DNA of 40,377 bases from Rhodovibrio sodomensis (lineage in GTDB: Bacteria > Pseudomonadota > Alphaproteobacteria > Kiloniellales > Rhodovibrionaceae). The position numbers and the translations under genes are program-made. The notes under the pieces are model-generated. The model worked only from the letters and a program-made list of their open reading frames with translations. It ran no database searches and was not told the DNA's origin. The DNA is taken from positions 1-40,377 of the forward strand of contig NZ_NRRL01000071.1 of assembly GCF_016583645.1 (NCBI RefSeq), given 5' to 3'. Every line of letters begins with the position of its first letter. The first letter of the stretch is position 1. This document shows, piece by piece, positions 34,313 through 40,377 of the stretch.

Positions 34313-35363
34313 GGTGAAGTCTCTGCCGCTAACCGCCTGGCCACAGGCGGATCGCGATGCCTGGGCCGCCGTGCGGTCCGCTGGCGACATCTTCGATGAC
34401 GGAGGGGGCGCGGCACACTGGCGCTCATCGACCGTGAAAAACTTCGAGCAAGACTACGGGTTATGGCTTGGGTGGCTTGCTGCGCACGGGATGCTCTCGG
34501 GAGCGCCGGGCGAGCGCGTCACGCAAGCCAACGTTGAAGCTTACGTGACCGACTTGCGCGAGCGACAGGCCGCCGTCTCTGTCGCCAACCAGGTACGCCG
34601 CCTTTACCGAGCCATGCAGCTCTTCGCCCCACAACACGACTGGAAGTGGCTGAAGGATCTCAAGGCTCGGCTTCGCCGGGACGCGGAGCCAAGCAAGCCG
34701 AAACCCGACGCACTCACGCATCCGGCCGAACTCTACACGTTGGGCATGCGGTTGATGGACGAGGCCGAGACCGACGGCACCTTAAAAGCAAGGCGTGCTG
34801 CCGTCGCATACAGGGACGGGTTGATCATCGCCATCCTGGCCGCGCGGGCACCTCGCCGTCAGGAGTTCACCGATATGCGACTCGACGTTAACCTACGTCA
34901 CGATGGCGGCGCGTACTGGCTCGTATTCTCAGCCGCGGAGACCAAGCAGAAGCGCGCCAGTGAGCACCGACTGCCCGACGACCTCACGGCACGCGTCGAT
35001 CGCTATCTCGAGCATCACCGCGAGGTGCTCGCCGCGGGCCCGCGCAACGCCGAGCCTCGCGAGGCCCTCTGGCTAACCGAGTTCGGTGATGCCCTCAGTG
35101 CGATGGCTGTCAACGTGGTCGTCCGAAAGCACACGGCCGCGAGACTGGGCATACCCATCCCACCTCACCGATTCCGCGATTGCCTAGCCACCGCATGGGC
35201 GCTCGACCTGCCAGAACACGTTCGGATGGCCGGAACCATGCTCGACCATCACGACCCGAGTATGACCGAAGCCCACTACAACCAAGCTCAGCGGCACCGA
35301 GCGCTCAGAGCCCACGCTTCGACCATCAGTCGTCTACGCGATCACCACAAGGCAGGGTGCTGA
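34305..35363 (+). CDS. Tyrosine recombinase B of a tandem pair
   Basis: A 352-residue divergent tyrosine recombinase. A SAM-like DNA-binding domain covers about 35-120 (SSTVKNFEQDYGLWLGWLAAHG). The catalytic domain has Arg near 184 (ARAPRRQEFTDMRL), HRFRD with His288 and Arg291, and LDHHDPSMTEAHY with His315/316 and nucleophile Tyr325. In place of the usual LGH it has LDHH, a variant seen in paired recombinases. It overlaps recombinase A by 8 nt, so it is co-translated. Confidence 0.83.
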   Translation: MAEVKSLPLTAWPQADRDAWAAVRSAGDIFDDGGGAAHWRSSTVKNFEQDYGLWLGWLAAHGMLSGAPGERVTQANVEAYVTDLRERQAAVSVANQVRRLYRAMQLFAPQHDWKWLKDLKARLRRDAEPSKPKPDALTHPAELYTLGMRLMDEAETDGTLKARRAAVAYRDGLIIAILAARAPRRQEFTDMRLDVNLRHDGGAYWLVFSAAETKQKRASEHRLPDDLTARVDRYLEHHREVLAAGPRNAEPREALWLTEFGDALSAMAVNVVVRKHTAARLGIPIPPHRFRDCLATAWALDLPEHVRMAGTMLDHHDPSMTEAHYNQAQRHRALRAHASTISRLRDHHKAGC

Positions 35364-35461
35364 GCCGATGACTGAAGGTGTCTGGAAACCCGCCTAACCC
35401 TTCTGATTATGCGTCGGCACATGATGGCCCGAAGCGGCCTAATGCTTCAAAAACAGTATAG

Positions 35462-36400
35462 CTAGCCCCCATTTGTCAAATGATTCTCGTGTTTTCTCAT
35501 GATATTTTGGAAAAGCCTTGGTGCCCCGATTATACCACGAGATGTCTCCGGAATATCAACGGCGTCAATATTCCCGGATTTTTCAAACGTCTGCACTTCG
35601 TTATGCACATAACGCATGACACTCAAAAGTTCGTGCGTTTCTTTATGGCGAATAGCAGCAAAACGTGGTAGCTCCTCAAGCGTTACTATATCCACGGGGG
35701 TTATGAAGCGCCGTTTGTACGAGCCCTGCCAGTAACAGCGTATGTGTCCAGCTCTTTGGACACGCATATCACCATCTTCAACCGAAAAGAAAGCCTCGAA
35801 AAGCGGACTATTTAACACAAGGACTGGGAACGCGACAACACTTGAGTAAAGGATTTCACCCTCATCACTGAATTGCATGTTATGAATCTCAGTGATAGAC
35901 GTAACAAGATCACAAAGAGATTGTAATGCATTATAGCAAGCATCACTTCCTGACGATTGAAACTCCCGCGCATTGAATCCAGGGCGAGTCCACGCTTTAA
36001 AAATGTCAAGACCTTGAACGTACTCACTGCCAGCAAGTACCCATAAAAGTGCTTCTGCTCCAAGACTCGAAGGTGCCTGTGCAATCGCACCCGATGACGC
36101 CATACGCGAATATGGGCTAGTAAAAATAACCCAAGGCTTAGACGGTTTCTTGCATTCGAATACGTGATTTATCCTTAGCAAAAAATTACCCATGTGCTCA
36201 TCACAATTTGTTATTACATCAATTTCTCGCATTTTATCCCGTTCAACGTCTGGTACGTGCAGCCCCTGTGTTACCGCATACCCTTGATTTCTCAATATTT
36301 TTGCAGTTTGAAATTCCGTTGGATAACCTTCCTTCGAGAGCCATTTCTTTACGCGGTTATCTAGGCTTTCTCGATTGCTCTCGTTTTCTTTTTCCGACAT
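35462..36400 (-). CDS. AT-rich gene for a restriction-endonuclease-like (PD-(D/E)XK) protein
   Basis: A 312-residue protein. Residues 20-90 form a nuclease-like core: EGYPTEFQTAKILRNQGY (Glu29), MREIDVIT (Asp61), then a strand ending in VFECKKPSKPW with Glu82-Cys-Lys84, the D-ExK pattern. The rest has no recognised domain. The ATG at 36400 is preferred, with GGAG upstream; an earlier start at 36451 is possible. Codon use and base composition are strikingly AT-rich relative to everything around it, indicating origin from a low-GC donor. It stands alone and may be a solitary anti-phage or anti-plasmid nuclease. Confidence 0.75.
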   Translation of the reverse strand: MSEKENESNRESLDNRVKKWLSKEGYPTEFQTAKILRNQGYAVTQGLHVPDVERDKMREIDVITNCDEHMGNFLLRINHVFECKKPSKPWVIFTSPYSRMASSGAIAQAPSSLGAEALLWVLAGSEYVQGLDIFKAWTRPGFNAREFQSSGSDACYNALQSLCDLVTSITEIHNMQFSDEGEILYSSVVAFPVLVLNSPLFEAFFSVEDGDMRVQRAGHIRCYWQGSYKRRFITPVDIVTLEELPRFAAIRHKETHELLSVMRYVHNEVQTFEKSGNIDAVDIPETSRGIIGAPRLFQNIMRKHENHLTNGG

Positions 36401-36549
36401 TATAATATTTCGCTCCAGGTACGTCTGATGTTTCGTACTTAGAAGTGTCAAAAATCGCCGCCTTTCGAGTCAAGTCTATCCACTAAAGCTGGAAGCCCGC
36501 CTGACTTATTTACACGGATAAGATCCATGGCCGATATGCTATGTCTGAT

Positions 36550-36566
36550 TCTGGCCCGAGGCCGCT
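36550..36566. repeat. 17-bp direct repeat, copy 2
   Basis: TCTGGCCCGAGGCCGCT is identical to 25,952-25,968 and in the same orientation. It is located in the 206-bp gap between the AT-rich nuclease gene and the compact integrase gene. Confidence 0.7.
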
Positions 36567-36606
36567 GCGATGCCTGGGGCGGAGCGTGGCGGCTCCGCCC
36601 TCAGGT

Positions 36607-37233
36607 TCAGACGTCGACCTTCTCCGCGATGGCGAGGGCGTCGTCGACCTCCACGCCCAGGTAGCGGACCGTGCTCTCGATCTTCGTGTGGCCGAGCAAG
36701 AGCTGCACCGCACGCAGGTTGCCGGTTCGCCGGTAGATCAGCGTCGCCTTCGTGCGACGCAACGAGTGCGTACCAAACAGCGCCGGGTCGAGACCCGCGA
36801 GCCCGATCCAGTCGCAGACGAGCCGCGCGTACTGGCGCGTGGACAAGTGCCGGCCCTGACCGCCGCGACCGTCAAAAAGGTAGTCGCCTCCTGTCTTGCC
36901 GGACCGCCGAACGTGGACATCGACGGCCTCGCGGGTCTGGTCCGTCAGTTCGAACTTCACCGGGCGACCGGTTTTCCGCTGGCGGATCGTGGCACGGTCG
37001 AGGGCGTAGCCGTGGGGCGCGACGTCGGCGACCTTGATCGCCACCACATCGCAGCCGCGTAGCTTACTGTCGATCGCCAGGTTGAACAGGGCGAGGTCGC
37101 GAGGTTTGCCGGCGAGCTGGAGGTGCGTTCGGATGGCCCAGACATGCTTGGCTTGAAGCGGCGGCTTCGGCCCGATGAGCTTACCCGAGTTCCAGGCTGT
37201 TCCCTTTACTGGCTTTGAGGGCGTCGTGGACAT
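36607..37233 (-). CDS. Compact tyrosine recombinase (catalytic domain only)
   Basis: A 208-residue integrase of the short type, with almost no N-terminal DNA-binding domain. Catalytic residues are Arg59 (DSKLRGCDVV), Lys87 (RQRKTGR), His156 and Arg159 (THSLRRTKA), His182 (LGHTKIEST) and Tyr191 (VRYLGVE). The ATG at 37233 follows AAGGAG by 9-10 nt. It resembles the small FimB-like integrases found in islands of proteobacteria. It diverges from the XRE gene. It is a third recombination module of the island, distinct from the attL integrase. Confidence 0.88.
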   Translation of the reverse strand: MSTTPSKPVKGTAWNSGKLIGPKPPLQAKHVWAIRTHLQLAGKPRDLALFNLAIDSKLRGCDVVAIKVADVAPHGYALDRATIRQRKTGRPVKFELTDQTREAVDVHVRRSGKTGGDYLFDGRGGQGRHLSTRQYARLVCDWIGLAGLDPALFGTHSLRRTKATLIYRRTGNLRAVQLLLGHTKIESTVRYLGVEVDDALAIAEKVDV

Positions 37234-37407
37234 CGTCTCGTCTCCTTGTTCGAGGTTTCTCAAGGAGCGCAACGTGCCAGCTTATCGCCGGAGGGTGCCG
37301 CTTTCGGTGGGCGCCCGGGCCGCGGCATCGCGGTCACTGTGCATGCTTGGGTCTGTTTGCGTTGTAATGTCGTTGACGGTTCGCGTTTATGTTGCATCAT
37401 CGGTTGT

Positions 37408-37788
37408 ATGAAGCAGAAATCCTACGACTCGGCTCTTGCCAGTGTCCTGCGCCGAAAGCGCGCCGAGGCTGGCTTGTCGCAGAATCAGGCCGGAAGACGC
37501 GTCGGTGTTACGTTCCAGCAGCTACAGAAGTACGAGAAGGGCACCAACCGTGTGTTTTTCTCGCGGTTTGTCGAGCTTGCGAGCGTCTACGGGACCACGC
37601 CCGAACAGATCATAGCCGAGGTCCGGGAGGTGCTCGACGCGAAAGCGCCCGAGACCGAGGTGTCTGATAGCCGTCAGACGACGGAGCTGATCCGGCTCGC
37701 GCATGCGGTTCCGCGTTCCACGTTGCAGGGCGTTCTCGACCTCCTCCGCTCAATCGCGAAGTCGGCGCCGGATGAGCGTCCGTCGTAG
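37408..37788 (+). CDS. XRE-family (Cro/C1-type) repressor
   Basis: A 126-residue regulator with an N-terminal HTH_XRE domain (about 10-65: LASVLRRKRAEAGLSQNQAG, RRVGVTFQQLQKYEKGTNRV) and a short C-terminal tail. The ATG at 37408 is close behind a TTGACG at 37,373, so the transcript would have a very short leader. It diverges from the compact integrase and overlaps the nuclease gene by 17 nt. It probably represses one or both. Confidence 0.87.
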   Translation: MKQKSYDSALASVLRRKRAEAGLSQNQAGRRVGVTFQQLQKYEKGTNRVFFSRFVELASVYGTTPEQIIAEVREVLDAKAPETEVSDSRQTTELIRLAHAVPRSTLQGVLDLLRSIAKSAPDERPS

Positions 37789-38425
37789 GGCTCAGGCGAT
37801 TGCCGCGGTAGGCACGGTCGTAGCCGTCGCCATCGCAAGCCCGGCGGCCGCCCAGAGCGTGACCGGCCGAGCGAGCGTCACGGACGGCGACACGTTGGAG
37901 ATCCGAGATGTCGATATCCGATTGCACGGGATCGACGCGCCGGAAGGCGCCCAGACCTGCATCGCGGGTGGTCAGCGGTGGCCGTGTGGGCGCCGAAGCG
38001 CCAACGCGTTGGATGCGAAGATCGATCGCCGCACCGTTCGCTGCGAGGGCCGTGACCGGGACCGCTACGGCCGGCTGATCGCCGTGTGCTACCTGGGCTC
38101 AACCGACCTGAATGCCTGGCTCGTGCGGAACGGCTGGGCGCTCGCCTATCGCCGCTACTCCCGAGACTACGTGCCCGAAGAACGACGTGCCGAAGCTGAC
38201 GAGGTGGGCATCTGGCGGGGCCAGTTCGTGCCACCCTGGGATTGGCGTCAGGGCGAGCGACTAGGCGGCCAGGGTTCCGGTGGCTCGTCCTCGTCCCGCG
38301 ACCGCGACTGCGGCGACTTCGCGACCCAGGCCGAGGCCCAGGCGTTTTACGAGGAAGCCGGTCCTGGCGATCCGCACCGGCTCGATGGTGACGGTGATGG
38401 GCGTGCCTGCGAAAGCCTGCCGTAA
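37772..38425 (+). CDS. Secreted thermonuclease (SNase-like) with Excalibur domain
   Basis: A 217-residue protein with a signal peptide (AVGTVVAVAIASPAAAQ, cleavage near 28), so exported. The staphylococcal-nuclease fold covers about 30-155: DGDTLEI near 38-44, IRLHGIDAPEG with Arg50 and Glu58, and DRYGRLIAV with Arg101, the three catalytic positions. A Ser/Gly linker leads to a C-terminal Excalibur calcium-binding module (DRDCGDFATQAEAQAFY and DGDGDGRACE). The start at 37772 overlaps the XRE gene by 17 nt, so the two are coupled. Comparable nucleases occur on plasmids and islands and may degrade incoming or external DNA. Confidence 0.9.
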   Translation: MSVRRRAQAIAAVGTVVAVAIASPAAAQSVTGRASVTDGDTLEIRDVDIRLHGIDAPEGAQTCIAGGQRWPCGRRSANALDAKIDRRTVRCEGRDRDRYGRLIAVCYLGSTDLNAWLVRNGWALAYRRYSRDYVPEERRAEADEVGIWRGQFVPPWDWRQGERLGGQGSGGSSSSRDRDCGDFATQAEAQAFYEEAGPGDPHRLDGDGDGRACESLP

Positions 38426-38636
38426 GTTGGGGGCGCCGGACGGTCCAAACCGAGACGCTCGCCGCGGGTGCCCCGATGGCACCAGAGCGATGGCGATTGA
38501 TGGCTCGAAACCAGCCGACGCTATGAAGACATGCTGCCGCAGGAGGTGACCCTAAGCGGTCTTGTGGACGAGGGGTGATCTATTTAGAGTTCTGGGTAGC
38601 GATCTATACATTTAAGATAAGTCGTTCTCTAAGGGG

Positions 38637-39443
38637 TTATTTACCTGGGACATCTTGAAAACACTCAGTGGTAAGCAGCCAGTCTGGCGGGATATGGTCT
38701 CTAAAGAACAGCCCGCAGTCCAGTTGACGTTGCCGGGCACAGTAGGCTGGATCAGCCAGCGCGTAGCTCCAGACCTCAAGAAACTCTCGAACAATGTTTG
38801 GGACTTCGCCACGTTCGCGCATCATTGTCACGTCGAAGAAGGGATGCCCGGCGAGCAATGCGTCAGGACCTGGAACGCCGAACTTAAACAGGACTGGTTT
38901 GCCATCGTTGGCCAAAAGCTCAACCCCGTCAGGGCCGAGCAAATCATAAGCAACCCGTTGATCAAATTCCGAGCCGTAGTTGAGATAGTGATTGAAGCTG
39001 TTAACAAGACCCGCACGAGACAGCGTTAGGTGCGCTTGCCCTTCCCGCTTGCCTACTCGTGCATCTGGACCGTAAGCCTTGATTAGGGCATCGACTCTGT
39101 GATGCTGATTAGACCAATCCGGATGGTGGGAAAGTGCTCGGCTGATGCGAGCATGCCGGGCTCCCGCCTCTAACGGGAGAAGCCCGGTCTCTTGGACAGA
39201 TCTGATCTCGGTGTCAGTGAGCCGAGTCCCGTGGTAGCCGAAAATCGTGTGGGACCTCAGCCATTCAAGCGTAACATCAATAATTGGCTCTCGGTTGCCG
39301 AGCTCGAAGACGATGCTCAACGCATCTTCTAGAAACTCGGGCTCGTAGCGGGCAATCTGGTCTACAAAATCTGATGGAAGGTGGTCCTTTAAGACCAAAG
39401 TCAGGGACGGTGCCCATTCGTCGTTTCGGTCGAAATCTATCAC
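38637..39443 (-). CDS. Possible ADP-ribosyltransferase-fold protein (toxin-like)
   Basis: A protein of about 268 residues if it starts at the GTG at 39443. The frame reaches 39644 and a GTG at 39518 is another choice; the first 65 codons of the long frame look non-coding. Residues 69-100 carry a GYHGTRLTDTEIRSVQETGL motif followed by a basic helix. The YHGT(R) plus 'I...GL' pattern marks NAD-binding pockets of the H-Y-E class of ART/PARP-like enzymes. The remaining fold elements are not certain. It lies next to attR with no evident antitoxin, since a gap of about 210 bp separates it from the nuclease gene. Toxin or RNA-modifying function is inference. Confidence 0.6.
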   Translation of the reverse strand: MIDFDRNDEWAPSLTLVLKDHLPSDFVDQIARYEPEFLEDALSIVFELGNREPIIDVTLEWLRSHTIFGYHGTRLTDTEIRSVQETGLLPLEAGARHARISRALSHHPDWSNQHHRVDALIKAYGPDARVGKREGQAHLTLSRAGLVNSFNHYLNYGSEFDQRVAYDLLGPDGVELLANDGKPVLFKFGVPGPDALLAGHPFFDVTMMRERGEVPNIVREFLEVWSYALADPAYCARQRQLDCGLFFRDHIPPDWLLTTECFQDVPGK

Positions 39444-39861
39444 GCTCGCTGTTGCTCCGCTTCCGAAAGTTGCACGTCTAGACCTCTCGAAAATATCACG
39501 CAGAAGGGGCTGCGACACCGATTGATACCGAAAAGCCGGGCGATGGACGCGCACACCATGGCGGCAGGTCTTGGCCCGACCCGGCCGACGTCCCGGATCA
39601 GCGAGGCGGCAGGTCCACCCTCGAAACCCGCCGTCATAATCCACGGAGAGATCGACCGGCGCTGGCTGAACCCGGGCGCATTGACCTGGGGCCTAGGCGG
39701 ATTCGACCAGTCTTGGGCCGGCCCGTCGTGGTGCACTCATGGTGCACCAAACGGCAAAAAACCCGGATGCGTGCAGATACGCGCGGATGATTTCTCATAG
39801 TTAACCCGTTGATAAAACGGCCTTAATTTATCCTGGTGTTTCGCGGAGGCTCTAATTCGGA
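39444..39861. other. Right end of the island, no convincing gene
   Basis: This 418-bp stretch before attR has only short chance frames. It holds a candidate integrase arm site (39,729-39,748), which is also a 7-bp inverted repeat GGTGCAC-TCATG-GTGCACC. Past that, AT-rich sequence runs into attR. The 5' end of the ART-like gene may reach into it. Confidence 0.6.
39729..39748 (+). promoter_or_regulatory. Possible integrase arm-type site, right end
   Basis: TGGTGCACTCATGGTGCACC matches 17 of 20 bases of the left-end motif at 15,974, in the same orientation, and lies 113 bp inside attR. The paired TGGTGCA halves suggest dimer binding. Confidence 0.55.
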
Positions 39862-39918
39862 GGACTTAAAATCCCGGGGCCACAGGCCGTGGGGGTTCGA
39901 GTCCCCCCGCCCGCACCA
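39862..39918 (+). repeat. attR core (duplicate of the tRNA-Leu 3' end)
   Basis: Exact 57-bp copy of 15,866-15,922, from the anticodon stem to CCA. The upstream sequence does not continue the tRNA, so this is a remnant and not a second tRNA gene. It marks the right boundary of the island. Confidence 0.95.
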
Positions 39919-40017
39919 AGGCTATCTGATCAACTCCAGCAAACGCGTCCGGCGCATGATCCGCGCCGGCGATATGCCTAGCCGATCGTTACCCCCGACT
40001 CGCGACCGAACGGATGG

Positions 40018-40190
40018 TCACGCCCGGACGGAACAATAGGACGCCGGGCCCGGCACACCGCCGCCGGTCTCGATCGGCTCGCTGGCGGGAAGGGCGATCG
40101 TGACCCGTGTCCCCCGTCCGGGGGTGCTGTCGACCTGGATGTCGCCCTGGGCAACCTCGACAAGGCGTGTCTGGACGCCCCCACAGATGC
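40018..40190 (-). pseudogene. Remnant of a histidine kinase C-terminus
   Basis: The translated minus strand contains LVEVAQGDIQVDSTPGRGTR followed by VTIALPAS, the G2 box and final strands of a HATPase_c domain. The upstream residues needed for the domain (N and G1 boxes, dimerisation helix) are absent in any frame, and the phase seems to shift just before LVEV. It appears to be a decayed fragment on the chromosomal side of the island. Nothing else is recognised in 39,919-40,377. Confidence 0.5.
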
Positions 40191-40377
40191 AAGCCCTTTT
40201 TCCTCGGGTCCGGTGTAGGCATGCGGTCAGGTGCAGTCGTGTCTTCGGCCTCTCGATGCGGCCGTTACACGCCGCGGGCCTGTATGGAGATACGCGGACC
40301 GGGTCCAATACGCTTACTCGCACTGTAGCGTGCAGCGCCTTCGTGCTGGTTTTCCCGACCCCGTCTCGATGACCGTT

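Noticed and set aside
39862..39918. Second tRNA-Leu gene
   Set aside because: Only the 3' 57 bp are present; the 5' acceptor strand and D-arm are missing. It is the attR duplicate.

Overview
The window looks like a high-GC alphaproteobacterial chromosome, most likely Rhodospirillales-like. This rests on the strong GC bias at third codon positions, the pairing of a malyl-CoA lyase-type gene with meaB (ethylmalonyl-CoA/methylmalonyl-CoA chemistry), an Irr-box-like iron motif and the protein flavour overall. It splits into ordinary chromosome (1 to about 15,865, and again after 39,918) and a 24.0-kb integrative genomic island (15,866-39,918) inserted in the 3' end of a tRNA-Leu(UAA) gene.

Chromosomal part. 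A C-terminal gene fragment ends at 245 with a very strong hairpin. It is followed by xerD, a malyl-CoA/beta-methylmalyl-CoA lyase, a secreted phytase-like esterase, and a minus-strand group of rpmB (L28), meaB, a VOC-fold protein and a MarR-type regulator. Next come a FAD-linked hydroxyacid oxidase (minus strand) and a plus-strand RND efflux pair (periplasmic adaptor plus HAE1 permease). A second MarR-type regulator diverges from a small membrane protein across two identical inverted-repeat operators. A glutathione S-transferase, a ZIP metal transporter with an Irr-box-like palindrome upstream, and tRNA-Leu complete this part. Two GC-rich intergenic palindrome clusters (2,976-3,108 and 13,831-13,938) look like dispersed repeats.

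Island. A 57-bp exact direct repeat (the 3' part of tRNA-Leu, at 15,866-15,922 and 39,862-39,918) gives attL and attR. The integrase lies just inside attL, and a similar 20-bp motif near each end may be integrase arm sites. The cargo is almost all defence- or mobility-like, and several genes use fewer GC-rich codons than the chromosome. A type I restriction-modification operon (hsdM-hsdS-hsdR, minus strand) has its hsdS broken by an ISL3-family insertion sequence with an 8-bp target duplication; removing the IS and one copy restores a 403-residue HsdS frame. A plus-strand run follows: a ribbon-helix-helix regulator, a glycine-rich membrane protein overlapping a PD-(D/E)XK-like protein, a protein joining an HExxH zincin domain to a HicA-like domain, a reverse transcriptase with a structured 273-bp leader, a HEPN protein, and a GIY-YIG protein. 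Then come a small HTH protein and two overlapping tyrosine recombinases, an AT-rich PD-(D/E)XK nuclease-like gene, a compact integrase, an XRE regulator overlapping a secreted thermonuclease with an Excalibur domain, and an ADP-ribosyltransferase-like protein next to attR.

The best candidates for undescribed systems are (i) the RT + HEPN + GIY-YIG block with its leader, (ii) the membrane protein + QxK-nuclease pair, and (iii) the zincin-HicA fusion. All functional statements come from reading motifs in the sequence; no database search was run.
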